A stretch of DNA of 64,000 bases from Mycocentrospora acerina (lineage: Eukaryota > Ascomycota > Dothideomycetes > Pleosporales): the NCBI GenBank assembly GCA_022701365.1, contig JAKUHH010000090.1:124001-188000 (forward strand), written 5' to 3'. A program made the position numbers and the translations under genes. Positions 22,106 through 34,586 of this stretch are shown one piece after another (within the stretch, counting starts at the first letter, position 1; every line of letters begins with the position of its first letter). Below the pieces are notes generated by a model. The model saw nothing but the letters and a program-made list of their open reading frames with translations, did not search any database and was not told where the DNA came from.

Positions 22106-24757
22106 ATGTCGCTCCTCACTGCGAGCGCGCCCGTCAACTACGAGGAGCAGGAAGGTGAGTAAACACGGGCGCAAAACAGCACACAAACTCTGCTGACGGC
22201 GCACCCACCAGCTGCCCTGGTCGACTTCCTCAAGAACTTCAAGTCATCCTCCACCGAGGCTGCAGAGCAGCTCGAAAACCTTGCCCTCGGCGACAATGGC
22301 GACGGCGACGAGTACGACATGGAGGACGGCGACGGCGACGCTGCGGCAGGCGGAACCCAGACGCACAACAAGTCGAAGCTCAAGTACATGAACCAGCTGC
22401 AGGACGTAGCGAACCGCATGCGCAACGACATCTTCATCGACCTGAACGACGTCGAGGCGGTGAGTAGTGGGGGAACTGTGTGGCATGGCGCAAAACTGAT
22501 GTCGCCCAGTACGAAAAGGCAACGTCTGATGACGAGCACAACTACAAGCTGATCGAGTCGATTGAGAAAAATGCGCTCCACTACCTCGAGATCTTCTCGC
22601 GCGCCGTCGACAAGTGCCTGCCGCAGCCGACGAGAGAACTCAGGTACAACTCCCGTCTCTCCCACGCTACAGCTGGATACTGATACGACGCAGCTTCAAG
22701 GACGATGTGCTCGATGTCATAATGACTCAGCGCTCAAAACGCAACGAAAGGATGCAGGAACTCCAGGGGGCCGACGATCCTTCCCAGGCCGTACCAGAAT
22801 CCATTTTCCCCGCAGCTTTGACCCGGAGATACACACTCAACTTCATGCCCAGGATACCTTCAGGGTCCAGTAGCCAACGAAGCATCAAGGCCCTCGCCGT
22901 GCGAAATGTCCGGGGCGAGCACCTTGGAAACCTCATTACCGTGCGCGGAATCGCAACAAGGGTCTCAGACGTCAAGCCTGCCGTACAGGTCAATGCCTAC
23001 TCCTGCGACCGCTGCGGAAGCGAAGTGTTCCAGCCCATCACTACCAAGCAATTCACCCCTCTAGTCGAGTGCCCGTCAGAAGAGTGCAAGAACAACAAGA
23101 CCAAAGGCCAATTGTTTCTTTCTACCCGTGCTTCCAAGTTCCTTCCCTTCCAGGAAGTCAAGATCCAGGAGATGTCCGATCAGGTTCCCGTCGGTCATAT
23201 CCCTCGCCAACTGACCATCCACTGCCACGGTGCATTGGTTCGCCAGATCAACCCCGGAGACGTTGTTGATGTTGCTGGTATTTTCCTCCCAACGCCATAC
23301 ACTGGTTTCAAGGCTATCCGTGCTGGCCTGTTAACAGATACCTACCTGGAGGCTCAGTACGTCATGCAGCACAAGAAGGCTTACGACGACATGGTCCTTG
23401 CACAACCGACTCTACGAAGAATGAACGAGCTTGAGAGAACCGGCCAGCTGTACGAATACCTATCACGATCAATTGCGCCTGAAATCTTCGGTCACGTCGA
23501 CGTGAAGAAGGCACTTCTTCTGCAGCTCATTGGCGGTGTCACAAAGGAGGTGGGCGATGGTATGCGTATCCGTGGTGACATCAACGTCTGCCTGATGGGA
23601 GATCCCGGTGTTGCCAAGTCGCAGTTGCTCAAGTACATCACCAAGGTGGCTCCTCGTGGTGTGTACACGACCGGTCGTGGAAGCAGTGGTGTAGGTCTCA
23701 CCGCAGCTGTCATGCGCGACCCCGTCACAGACGAGATGGTTCTTGAGGGCGGCGCCCTTGTTTTGGCTGACAACGGCATGTGCTGCATCGATGAGTTTGA
23801 CAAGATGGACGACAGCGACCGAACCGCTATTCACGAAGTCATGGAACAGCAGACCATTTCCATCAGCAAAGCCGGCATCACCACAACACTCAATGCCCGA
23901 ACATCGATTCTCGCTGCCGCTAACCCTCTGTACGGCCGGTACAACCCTCGCATTTCGCCTGTCGAGAACATCAATTTGCCCGCTGCCCTTTTGTCCCGTT
24001 TTGACGTTCTTTTCCTTATCCTAGATACCCCTTCGCGAGACTCTGACGAAGAACTGGCACGCCACGTCACCTATGTGCATATGCACAACGCTCATCCTGA
24101 AGCCCCTGGAGGCATCGTCTTCAGTCCCGCTGAGGTTCGCCAATGGGTCGCTCGCGCACGATCATACCGCCCAACTGTCCCGAAGGAAGTCTCGGACTAC
24201 ATGGTCGGCGCATATGTGCGTATGCGACAGCAGCAGAAGCGCGACGAAGGCTCTAAGAAGGCATTTACCCATACATCACCACGTACACTGCTTGGTATTC
24301 TACGTCTAGCACAGGCGCTGGCGCGCCTACGATTTGCTGAGCAGGTCATTGCAGAGGATGTGGATGAGGCGCTACGTCTCACTGAAGTCAGCAAGGCCAG
24401 CTTGTACGCCGACGAGAACCGCAGGGACGACTACACTCCCAGCAGTAAGATCTACAACCTTATCAAGTCGATGGAGGCTAGTGGTGCTGCTGCTGTCGGT
24501 GACGGCACAAGGGGTGAACTCGACCTTCGTAGGGTTAGGGAGAGGGTGTTGGCGAAGGGCTTCACCGCCGATCAGTTTGAACAGGCGATTGATGAATACT
24601 CTTTGCTTGATGTAAGTTTTGCTCGGTCTCTGTACTCTATCAGGATATTGGTACTAATTCCTGTCTCTAGGTTTGGCAAACTACTGGTGAGGGCACCAGG
24701 CTTGTGTTCATCGAGGCTGGCAACGACGATCTGGACATGGATGACGAGGATTTCTGA
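22106..24757 (+). CDS. mcm7: DNA replication licensing factor MCM7
   Basis: Subunit of the hexameric MCM2-7 replicative helicase. Five exons: 22106-22154, 22212-22459, 22510-22643, 22694-24611 and 24671-24757; 811 aa. All phases agree. The N-terminal A/OB region includes KYMNQLQDVANRMRNDIF and a C4 zinc finger (CDRCGSEV ... CPSEEC). VRGIATRVSDVKP is MCM7-like rather than MCM5-like. The ATPase core has Walker A GDPGVAKS, Walker B CCIDEFDKMDD, sensor AAANPLYGRY and arginine finger LLSRFDVLFL. The winged-helix C-terminus ends VWQTTGEGTRLVFIEAG plus an acidic tail. The last exon must be spliced in, because exon 4 otherwise reads into an unrelated tail. The acidic insert (EYDMEDGDGD) near residue 50 is a lineage feature. 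Confidence 0.97.
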
Positions 24758-25319
24758 GTCAAATACACGCAATTGTTACGAGAGTGATTCAAGCTGGAGT
24801 TTCTGGATGGGCGTCCTTTGGCGTTGGAGACCCATGCGGGTTGCGGTCGTGTTTTCTTTGCATACGGCAAAAAGCCTGTCTGAGTTGCGCAATGTATAGA
24901 CATAGCAAACGCCAACTGCTATTCGCTTATCAACTAGTCTCTACGGAACCACCGAGTGAGGTCTGCCAAGGACATGCTGTGAAGCATGAATATGCAGGTC
25001 AGCATCATCATGCGCGCCCGCACGCCCGCGGGGGTTGGCTCATTGGGGTCAAGAGCCTATGATCGTATTCTTCGTTCCCTGAACTCCAGCATTGTACACA
25101 CAACTGCAATTAAATTCTGCGGTTCGAACTCGCGGGGAAGCCTCGCTCCCACCTTCCCTAAAGAGACTACCTCGAACCGCGAATCGCGCATTCATCTTGT
25201 TGGTCAACCGCACTACACAGCGATAAGTGTCAGCACGCGCGGACAACTTCAGCGCCCCACACCACCTCTTACTACCTCACACGACACGTTGCGTAGCTCT
25301 GCGCATTCCCATCACCAAA
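24758..25319. other. Intergenic, 0.56 kb
   Basis: 3' flank of mcm7 and promoter of shr3. No gene or RNA seen. Confidence 0.6.
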
Positions 25320-25988
25320 ATGTCAAGCAATGGCAGCTCTTTTGCTACGTACATGATCGTTGGCCGTACGTCTCTCTCTCTCTCTTTCCTAACGCTCAGT
25401 CGTACTACGCTCTCGACCGCACACTGACAGCCCACAGCGACATGTTTCTTCCTAGGCATCCTCTTCGCCTCGTTGCCCTACGACTACAATGTCCTTTGGG
25501 CAACGCCCGCTGATCGCACATTGTCCTTCAACATCCTGGAAGACCACATCAAGTTTTTGTACGCGTCGCCGCCCATCATCTCCCGCATTCTCAACATTGC
25601 AATCGGCACCGGCATCCTTGGGTTCTTGTGGAAGCTGTTCAAGCCCAGCACGTCCAACATGCTATTTGATGGCGCCTCGCTGGTTCTATACATGGCGGCC
25701 ATTACGGTGTACTTGACCAACATTGTCAAGGGCTTCCGCGTTGTGACAGCGGGCATCTACGGCGTGGGTGTTGACGTTGAGAATGGTGGCGCCGAGGAGG
25801 ATTACATCTCCAGGGAAGATACGCTGAGGGTTTTTGCGGCGAGTAACACAATTCTCGCGCTTGTACTCGTGGGTGTGCTAGTGCTGCAAGCGGGGCAGTG
25901 GTATGCGAAGAGGGCCGAAGAGAAGGAGCTAGCGGCCATGGATGCAGCCGAGGAGAAGAAGGCAACGGCAGGAAAGAAGAAGCAATGA
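25320..25988 (+). CDS. shr3: ER membrane chaperone Shr3
   Basis: Packaging chaperone that lets amino-acid permeases leave the ER (known in yeast). Two exons: 25320-25365 and 25438-25988; 198 aa. Splicing joins MSSNGSSFATYMIVG to PTCFFLGILFASLPYDYNVL, the strongly conserved Shr3 start. Four hydrophobic segments follow: the first at residues 10-30, then NIAIGTGILGFLWKLF, LVLYMAAITVYLTNIV and NTILALVLVGVLVLQAGQ. The cytosolic tail is lysine/glutamate-rich and ends GKKKQ, compatible with ER retention. A CT-dinucleotide tract lies just inside the intron after the donor. Confidence 0.94.
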
Positions 25989-26600
25989 GTGGGGTTGTAG
26001 ATCTTGCGGAGTGAGACGGTTCGCAGGTGTGATGTTGGTGGTTGTATTTGGTCATGTTGTGATTGGTTTAGTAGTTCTCTGTAATTTGGCTTCTCGGAGC
26101 TAAAGGCAAGAGCAAGGATTGGATACTTGAATCCTGCATGAGTTCAAGAATCTCGTACTGGTGGATGTGCATGTACTAGGTATAATAATGGGATCAATGA
26201 CACAAGAGAAGGTATGCACTAAGCTTCCGTTCCGGTTGGGGGAGAAAAGAGCAGAACGATACTGGATTATTATTTCCAATCTTCGTCTTCCACCTACTCA
26301 ACTCATATCTTTTGGTTTCCTGTGTCGTCCTCAGTCATGTCCTGCTGGCTGTGTTTCCTCGTCGCGACTTCCTCTCCTCAGCAACGCCCAAATAACAATC
26401 TCCGCGCCCCTTCGGCACATCATATTCGCCTTTTAGTTGGCAACCTCCTCATCAAGTACAGCAACCCCATCTCCCTGGCATGCAGCAGACGTAGCACGAA
26501 GTTGGTCAGAGTGAACATTCTTCACAAACGACCGCAGATTCAGCCTCTTCCCCACTCATACTAGCTTTCACCGTCCCATCCCGACAAACGCATCACCGCA
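25989..26600. other. Intergenic, 0.6 kb
   Basis: 3' flank of shr3 and promoter of the RRM gene. Nothing else recognised. Confidence 0.6.
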
Positions 26601-28002
26601 ATGGACACAGCAGTTGGAACTAGCTCGAGTATATCCAATGAGTTTCTGAACAGGCAGCTCGCTTCCATCACCGACACCCTCGCCAAGGCATCGCAGCGCC
26701 GTGATAGGGAGATCCGTATCAAGATGTCGATGGCAGCAGCAGCGGGATCCACGCCTACGCTTACAACGGCTTCAAAATCAGACACTTCAGTAGGTGACAA
26801 ATTGGGTCCCAGTGGTGGGGGTGTGAATTTGGAGCGGTTGTGCGGGCGTGTTGAAGAGGCTACGGGCGGTCTTTCGGAGCGTAAGAAGACTGAGATGACG
26901 TTTGGGATGGGTGAGACTGTTTGGGTGGGGTTTGGACTGTGTGATTGACTGATTTGTGGTAGATTTTGAGACTTTGAGTATTTCGCTACGCGGGGGCGAG
27001 GGCTTTGATGAGGGTGGTTCGAAGAGGATGGTTACGGAAATGAGGCAGGTGGGTCGGAGTGTGGGTGTCGACTACCACGGTTTTGAGCAAGGAAAAGTGC
27101 TGATTGAGGGTTGTGGCGATGGTGACGATGATGGCGACGACCCAAGAAGGATGCTTGCGGCACTTGAGCGAGGGACACGAGTTCTCAGTCAAGAGATTGA
27201 TTCCAACAAGGCTGACGACGACGACCCGAGGACTATGCTCGTAGGGCTTGGACAGGCATCACCACAAATCCATGCAACCTTTGAAACGACGGATGATGGC
27301 AATCTTGGAGCGCATCGCAGCAGAATTACGACCACTACCCTCCCTTCAGACATGCTAGAGACATACGGTTCAGTCATGAATGGCACGCCAGCATCACATC
27401 ACTCTTGTAAGAGCCTCGTCACTTATGCGGAAAATCCAAATGCGCCAATTCTCGACATCAAGACTATCTCATATGCAATTGCGCTGCTACTGGAGGAAAA
27501 AGGCTGCAGATGGGAAAGGGCTCAAGAAGTGACCAACTATTTGTTCGGTGATGGTTTGGATGGATATAAAGCCAAGCAGCGAGAGCGACTTTTTGTGAGA
27601 CAATCAACAAAAGAATTGGGAAGCATGATACACAACTTTGTAGAGGAGGAGAAGAGGCTCCTCAAAAACGAAGAAGAGGCAAGACTATTGTGCCGTCTTC
27701 ACGTATCCAACATCGCTGCCGGTGCTAACAAGGAAGACTTGCTGGCTTTGTTCCGGCAGCATAGTTGGGGAATGTACGTCAATTCAATCTTGAACCCGTT
27801 CACAGAGATTGCTACTAATCTTTATTGCTATAGTCGAGAGATCAAGTTCTCGCAAGAACGTTGTCCCCTCAGAAGGACACAGAGCGCTCACATTGACTTC
27901 AGAGAGAGGAAGGCTGCAGTCAGCGCTTCCTACAAGCTAGGTAGCATCTTCGGGCTGTATGTCAAAACTGAGCTGGCTGTTGAGAAAGGGGACTTGTTTT
28001 GA
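26601..28002 (+). CDS. Hypothetical protein with C-terminal RRM-like domain (429 aa)
   Basis: Three exons: 26601-26910, 26963-27773 and 27834-28002. The first intron is needed to reach the main frame (phase 1, D-FETLSISLRG). The second, 60 bp with GTACGT and TATAG, is a multiple of three and stays open if retained. Splicing it, however, joins CRLHVSNIAAGANKEDLLAL plus FRQHSWG to IREIKFSQERC and SAHIDF, the RNP-2, helix, strand and RNP-1-like order of an RNA recognition motif at about 342-420. The N-terminal two thirds are charged and low in complexity (RDREIRIKMSMAAAAGS; a GDDDGDD repeat). A helical segment precedes the RRM (EEEKRLLKNEEEARLL). Likely RNA-binding; the exact role is unknown. 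Confidence 0.72.
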
Positions 28003-28452
28003 TATCTCTATCTGTTACGGACACACCTAAATACGCGCTTGCGATTACACGCGCAGAAGGCCCATCCATCATTCGTGCTACGTCAAACCCAGTGATGGGT
28101 ATCCCAGGCGTCTGACATATAGAGGGAATAGGAAGAGCAAAGTTGTACGTACCATTCGCGATACGCAAGCTGAAATCAGCGAGTGCAGTGGTACTTGAGT
28201 TGAGTTGAATGGGTGCAATCATGCCGTTTAATCATGTACTGCTTTCATACCCACAGAAAAAGAAGAGTAAGGAAAGGAATATGGGGTGGACATCTTGACA
28301 TGAGTCGGAGATCTGCGCCAACACTGTAAACCCGATAACACAACACCGGCAGCGCAAAGAAAGCGTAAAAGTGGAAGAATATATTCATAACTATCCATAT
28401 ATATATTTTGCAATTCAACGACTCTTCATCAAAACAACAACCGTTGAAACAA
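28003..28452. other. Intergenic between RRM gene and tRNA
   Basis: 450 bp, 3' flank of the RRM gene and 5' flank of the tRNA. No gene supported. Confidence 0.6.
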
Positions 28453-28523
28453 GCATCCTTGGTCCAACGGTAGGATAATTGCCTTCCAAGCAATTGGTTC
28501 GGGTTCGACTCCCGGAGGATGCA
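28453..28523 (+). tRNA. tRNA-Gly, anticodon UCC
   Basis: 71-nt cloverleaf without intron. The acceptor stem GCATCCT pairs with AGGATGC (28516-28522), followed by discriminator A. The anticodon stem ATTGC/GCAAT encloses loop CTTCCAA, giving anticodon TCC. The T-arm is GGGTTCGACTCCC, with B-box GGTTCGACTCC. The D-arm box A resembles TGGTCCAACGG. A T-rich terminator (CTTCTTTTTTGTC) follows at once, as expected for RNA polymerase III. The 3' CCA is not encoded, as in eukaryotes. Confidence 0.96.
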
Positions 28524-29145
28524 ATCCTTCTTTTTTGTCGGTTGCGACGTCTTTTTTTTTGGACAAATTGGCCATCACGTCTCTGGCTCTTTTTTTATTA
28601 TTAGTCACTGTGCCGACGTGTAAACTATGATTGCATGTGGCTACTGAGGTCACTCATTTTTTTAAAAATTATTTTGGAGTGAGATTTACATATGGTTGGC
28701 TTTGGTGTGAGAGTACTGAGAATGGATGAACTTTTTCTTGCAGATGGGGATCTATCTGGAGAGTGTGTTGGTTTTCTGTGAATTGACAAATTCGGATTTG
28801 TCTGTTGAAGTGATGATGGGCGATGGGATGATGTTTAAACTTGCTCCTTTCTTTCTGTTGGCGTGGTTTGGGTAAGGAAATTGTTGAGTTGTGGGGGTTA
28901 ATGGCAGGTAGTTAAAAAAGTAAAAGATGGATAGCTTGATTTGTAAGTTTTGTTACTATGTTTTTCAATTTTTTAATTTAATTCTTATTTATCTTTAATG
29001 TTGAAACATCAAGTAGTCGACTTGACATCACTGCCGCACCCGTAACCTTTAACGTAAAGGTGAGCTTATGTTATCTTTCTATCAGATCCAATGCCCAAAG
29101 AAGAGAAGAGCTTGATATTCATCGTTCAAACGGAAGGAAATTGGG
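28524..29145. other. AT-rich intergenic, 0.6 kb
   Basis: Long T and A runs after the tRNA terminator, then the 3' flank of the acyl-CoA ligase. No frames of note. Confidence 0.6.
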
Positions 29146-31110
29146 TTATAGCTTTGCCTTCCCCTGCGACTTCAATCGCGCATGGTACTGGTCCCGCATT
29201 TCTCTTCTGAGCATTTTGCCAGATGGCGTGCGGGGAATCTATCACGTGTATAGATATTAGCTTTTGTTCAGCCATTACAGTCAACAAGCAAAGAGAAAAA
29301 AAATCAAGCTGGAGACATGACATACCGACTCGACAACCTCGATCCCTCCCGTCAACCACTTGTGTCTGCTCAACCTCTCCTCCACCCACTCCCTCAACTT
29401 CTTGGTCACAACCTCTTCGCCTGCCTTCTCTCCCTCGGAAGTGACTACTACCCAAGCCCTCACGAGCAACTCTCCATTCCCATGCGCACCCTCTACCCCC
29501 GCAACACACGCATCCCTCACCAGTCTCTCCGGATGATCAAGCAGCGTATCTTCCACCTCTGTAGCCGCGACCTGAAGGCCCTTGACCTTGATCATCTCCT
29601 TCAACCGATCAAGATAATGGATCCGATCAAACTCATCCCGCATGACCAAATCCCCTGTCCGCAACCACCCCGCCTCGGCAAAAATATCCGCCGTCGCTTT
29701 GGCATCTTTAAAGTACCCCGGAGTGACTACAGGTCCGCGCGCCCAAAGCTCGCCTTTGGATCCCTTGGGCACGTCCTCGAGGGTATCGGGGTTCACGACC
29801 CGTCCCTCCATGCCGGGAAGCAGATAGCCAATCGTCCCTGGAGGTGCGGGCTCGAGACCGAAGATTCCTGGTGCCGTGGGACTTGCAATACTGGCTGCTT
29901 CGCTCAAGCCGTAGCCGCTGGGGATTGGTGCTGCGGCGCCCTGGGGCAGCTTCTTTGCGAGCTGGTATGCAACGTCTGGGGGGAGGTATGCGGCGCCGCT
30001 TACGGCGCCGATTACAGAGGTCAAGTCGTATTTTTCTGTTAGGGGGCTTTGGGCGAGTTGTCGGACGAGAGGTGGCACGAGGGGGAGGTGTGTGATTTTG
30101 TACTTTTGGATGCTTTTTAGGGCGAGTTCGAGATCCCATTTTGGGAGGAGGATGGTGGTGTTTTGCATGAGGTTGACACGAAGGATCCAGAGGATCATGC
30201 CGTATGAGTGGTACATGGGGATTACGCCGAGGGTGGTGGATGGTGGGGAGAGGGGTTCAACGCCCATGTATCGGGCGCCTTGGACGGCGGTGACGAGGGT
30301 TTGCATACCGGAGTGGTATCCATTTTTGTGTGAGATGGTCATCGCTTTTGGGAGGCCGGACGTTCCTGATGATTGGAAGAGATATGCCATTCGATCTCCA
30401 CCAAGGAGTTTGCGTGAGGGTTCAGGGAGCTTTGAACCTTCGTGGACGAGGGATTCGATGGTTCGGTGTCCAGATACGGAGTCCAAACTGGCATTATCGC
30501 TGAGAATAACAATCTTCTTGGGATCGAGAACAAGTTTCAAAGGTAGATTATCTCCCTCTCCAGTCCCTAGTTTCATCGCTTCTCGCAGTACTGGAAGAAG
30601 CGTCTCATGGCACATCACACTCGACACCTGCATCTTCCGCAGAGTCCACCATAACTCATACGGTGTGGATGCAGGGCTAATCCCTCCAAATACCAACTCG
30701 GATCGAAAACATGCGTGAGCGACCATGGGATAATGAATTTGATTCTTGGAAAACAACCCAAGAATCTCTCCATTCTCTTTATCGGTCCGTGGGCTTTGTC
30801 CAAGTCTCAACGGGTTCGGTCCATCATGGCGGAGCACGCGTGCTAATGCGCAAACGCGCGAGTAGAATTGATGAAGTGTAACCGTTTCTTCAGTCAGCGC
30901 ATTGATGAATAGTGGGTAGTCTGGTGGTAGGGAATTGTTTGGTGGAAAGCATAGTTCGTGAATGTTCAGATCGTTCGGTGTGGGTGGAAATGGACCGTAG
31001 GGCGATTTGAATATTGGCTTATTGTGAGGGGTGTATTTGTACTGGTGGGGATCTGGCGCGTTAGGACCTAGGAAGCGTGACCAGTGAGGTTTGAAGATGT
31101 TGTGCGTCAT
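29146..31110 (-). CDS. Peroxisomal acyl-/coumarate-CoA ligase-like (ANL superfamily)
   Basis: Adenylates a carboxylic acid and makes its CoA thioester; the substrate is not predictable here (4-coumarate-like or medium/long-chain acid). Two exons: 31110-29326 and 29238-29146; 625 aa. Motifs in order: P-loop FQSSGTSGLPKAMTISH, GYGLSEAASIA, GELWARGPVVTPGYF, WLRTGDLVMRDEFDRIHYLD, hinge RLKEMIKVKGLQVAATEVE. The catalytic lysine in IPRTPSGKMLRRE lies in exon 2, so the 87-bp intron must be removed for a functional enzyme. The spliced protein ends GKAKL, a type-1 peroxisomal signal (AKL). Such enzymes feed beta-oxidation or secondary metabolism. No biosynthetic cluster surrounds it. Confidence 0.92.
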
Positions 31111-31550
31111 CTTGCTACTAAGTTCTAAAATATGAATTGATATCGTTTTAATTGTCTTTTATCGTGCTTGATTTACGTGGAAATATAATCGGCATCAAGA
31201 CCTCCGAAAAGGTCATTACGTTCATGGTCCTCGCGCACATCCCGAGGTGGTTGTGTACACCCCGCGTTATTTCCAACCTTGTTCTGACAGATGCCTGCGA
31301 GTAAGCCTCGCACACAGCCAATTAGCTGCGACGAGGTTCCGGAAAAGGGTAGTATAGTCTTCTAATTCTTGCGACCATCTTGACGTAGCTAACGCTGAGT
31401 TGTTGTAGTTTGTCTGTTTGTCCCGTTTCGGAAGGGAGTGCGAGGATTGGATAGTTAAATGTTGTCCGGTATTGCACCAGTACTCTTTATCAGCAGCGAA
31501 CTCCCTTTTTCTTTCTCTCATCCCTTAATCACTTGCTCTTCATCATTTCC
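31111..31550. other. Intergenic, 0.44 kb
   Basis: Promoter of the CoA ligase and 3' flank of the oxygenase, both on the minus strand. No gene. Confidence 0.6.
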
Positions 31551-32776
31551 TCAATCCTTCTTCTGTCCTCCAACAGGCGACACAAGCCCCTCTTGCAGCC
31601 AACTCCAAACATTCAGCCCAATCTTGACTCCACTTTCCACCGGTAACCCAGCATGCCAGCTCTCCAAATACCCTGATCCATCACTCCGCATATTCTCCCA
31701 AAATACTGCATTCCCGGCAATGGGTTTAAAAATGATACCCTGGGATAAATCCACCTCCTTCCCTTCCTTATCCACATGAACTCTCTTCTTCTTTTCCTGG
31801 TCCCCCATTTCCTCTCCCTCTTCCTTCTCTTCATCGCACTCGATAAACCGACACCACTCCTTTCCTACTGGCCTCTCCAGCCTGGGAAAATGCGTCCCCC
31901 CACCTGTGCAATTCGCGGCAACATAAACCATAAAGCTGCTCACCCTACCAGCTTTTTTTGTCGCGGTGCTCCAGTCGTAATGGTACGTATAATGGCCGCC
32001 AGGGCCATATCGCTGAGTCCAGAGTTTTTCGATAAAGGTGTAGGGGCGCCAGCCTTGAAAGCGACGGGCGCGGTCCTCGATACATTTTACTGTTTGGTCC
32101 CGCGGGAGAGGCGCTTTCTCCGAGTTGCGAATCTTGGGGTTGAAAGACTCTGTGGAGGCGGTCCAGACTGTGGAAGGGGTAAAGAGGGGATCACTGGGGA
32201 GGGGAGTGTGAGTGAGGGGTTTTTCTGGACATGGAAGAGAAGAAAAGAGACGGAATGGGAGGACGTTGTCGATGGCGAATGAGATTGGGATGTACCACGC
32301 ATACCACACATCACAAATCTCCCACTCATTAACCAACTCGCAACATCCACAACAGCAAGAACGACAGGCCAACAAAGGAACAGCCGCCAGAGCCCAAGAA
32401 AAAGGTCGCGAAATAGCACAAAAGAGAAAATGAGCACCATTACTAACCTCACCCCGACTACATGCTGCATCTCCTCCTCGGCCAAAAATCCCTCGATATA
32501 AACGACCAATGGCTCCCTCCCCAGCACATAAACCCCCTTGTACTCATGCTCCCCACAACTCAAATTCTCCTCAGGAAAAACCAGGCCTTCAAACCCACCC
32601 CCACGTGCACTTCCATTCCCAAGTGCTGCGCCAGCGCCCTCGGTGCTAGAATACAAGGCTGAGGTCGCCGACTGCGTACCAGTAATAAGGGAAAGGAGCG
32701 GCGCGCCGGCAAGCACGTAGCCGACTAGACCTAGCACCGCGTATTGGACGAGCGAGGCGAGGGAGGGTGTGGACAT
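31551..32776 (-). CDS. Membrane-anchored prolyl-4-hydroxylase-like 2OG-Fe(II) oxygenase
   Basis: Two exons: 32776-32448 and 32193-31551; 323 aa. Donor GTTAGT gives the reading GV-SDPLFTPSTVWTAS, which fits the family; the nearby GTGAGG donor does not keep frame. The N-terminal hydrophobic segment (about 8-31, LVQYAVLGLVGYVLAGAPLL) is a signal anchor, suggesting ER or secretory location. The double-stranded beta-helix carries the iron ligands HxD in HYTYHYDWS and a distal His in ESWHAGLPV, with Lys of SGVKIGLNVWSW for 2-oxoglutarate. A fungal insertion rich in Lys/Glu (EEKEEGEEMGDQEKKKR) sits before the distal histidine. The substrate is unknown: a peptide prolyl or small-molecule hydroxylase. 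Confidence 0.87.
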
Positions 32777-34586
32777 GCTCGGGAAGTGGAGTGCGAGGGT
32801 TTTTTGTTTTTTAGAAGAAGAGGGGGAAAAAAGGAAAAAAAAGGAGTGTGGTGATGTCAGGATAGGGTGTTTGGGATTGTTTTAAGACGATGCTTTGTGC
32901 GAGTCGTGGTCCGATACGTGAAGTCACGTGTGGAGTGTATCTGATTAGAAGTCTTGTCCAGATTGGGGGGCCGGATATTAAGGAGTAAGGTAGGGTGGCA
33001 AGTACCGCAGAGACTGTTCAGATGGTGCTAAATTATGGAAAATCTGTTGTATTTCCAGTTGTACTCATAGGAATTTTTTTAATCGTCTCACAGGAATTTC
33101 CACCTCACACAGCATGCTGGAAGTACCGCGGCGAAGATAGGGTCACGTGTGCTGTATACATGCGAAACGTGTGTTCCTACCTCAAAACACCTGAAAAGGA
33201 CTTCTGATGTTTATCTTGCTATCTAATTTACTGTGTTATTGTGTTTAACATCTACTTGCCTGTATTGTCTTTACATCTACATGTCAGGGGCCCAATATGA
33301 AACCTTGTATGTGAGTCGTCATGTAATAGTGTAAATATAATCCGCTATATCTTTCCATTGTGATAGCCAAATGGCGTATAGCATAACATCATGTGATTGC
33401 GATCATACTGTTGTTCCAAGGGAAACAAGGTTTTACACGTACTCCTGCAAGGACCTCCGTCTGAGCTTCTACATATGATAGGAGATGTCTACAGTCCCCT
33501 TCGCATCATACCAAGTGGCCTGTCTCACTGTAAGTCTAGGAAGCCGAGCTGCTCGAGTGAAGATTGGCTCAACTTTGCTTTATACCTAATCAAACTAACC
33601 CCTAAGCAACCGTAGTCACATATGCATGTCAGCTTGGGTGTCCCAGGGTCAAAATATATCAACTACATATTCACGGATCACATTGTAGTTTTATTCGACC
33701 TTCGAAGAATCAGTGTGCATGTAGTAGCAGTACCCCGAGTTTTTGCTATGAACAGGTTGTTCCAGAGAATAGAGAACAAAAATCGGAGCCGTATGCACAA
33801 ATTAGGTTTCTCAAAATGGTATTTTAACACGGACAATTCCGCCTGGCGTGATCTGTGGCATGTAGCAAGGACTTGGACTGGCTGATTCGAGGGATTAAAC
33901 TTCATTGTTTTAGCTGGGTGTAGTAGCGCTCCAAGGCAAAAAAGTGACGTGTTTGCAAGCGGTCTTGTGGCGGCGAAATCTTCGTGGTTGAGTAGAGTGA
34001 TTTGCTCCTTTTGCCACCTATGATGATACGCGCAGTGCGGAAGCGCTTTCTAACACAAGAAACACAGAAGCATGCACCTAAAGCCAGATAAAAATCCAAT
34101 GCATTAGAAGAGCTGATCCTCCCACTCCGTTACACCTTCTAAGAACGCCACCCTAAAGGTCTTCGAGAAAGTCGTAGAAAGCAAGAAACAGATATGATGT
34201 GGTATGATGCTCAAGAAAAAGCTTACCATCGTAACCTCGTTATGAAGCCGGATGTACGCTACATGAAAACCCTCAAGCCAAGCTTGTCGAGCCGCTGCAA
34301 CTTGTACAAGCCCAAAAACCAAAGCCATGCAACTGATGACTTTGGCGAGCCGTACGCAACCTGCTAAACGCCAGAGAACCATTCCTTCTTGGAAAGTAGC
34401 TCTTGTGGTATCCCTTCTGCACTTTGTGCCCAGCTATCAACCTGCAGATTAATACTGCCTGTTCTGTACAGTATCTTCGGTTCAGAGTAGCGGATCTGCT
34501 GCTCTAGACTGATCTTATTCCGAGAACATTCGCCATCTCGTCTTCGTCGTGAACATCTACGCTTTTTGCAACGTACGTGAACTCAA
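32777..34586. other. AT-rich intergenic, 1.8 kb
   Basis: Contains the oxygenase promoter and the 3' flank of the Pho80-like cyclin. Short frames at 32995-33207 (+) and 34104-34382 (-) have hydrophobic stretches but no recognisable family. Neither is supported as a gene. Confidence 0.5.

Noticed and set aside
32995..33207. Short plus-strand frame with a hydrophobic helix
   Set aside because: No ATG at its 5' end, AT-rich surroundings, no family resemblance.
34104..34382. 92-codon minus-strand frame with two hydrophobic stretches
   Set aside because: Could be a small membrane protein, but a donor-like site interrupts it and no homologous pattern is recognised.
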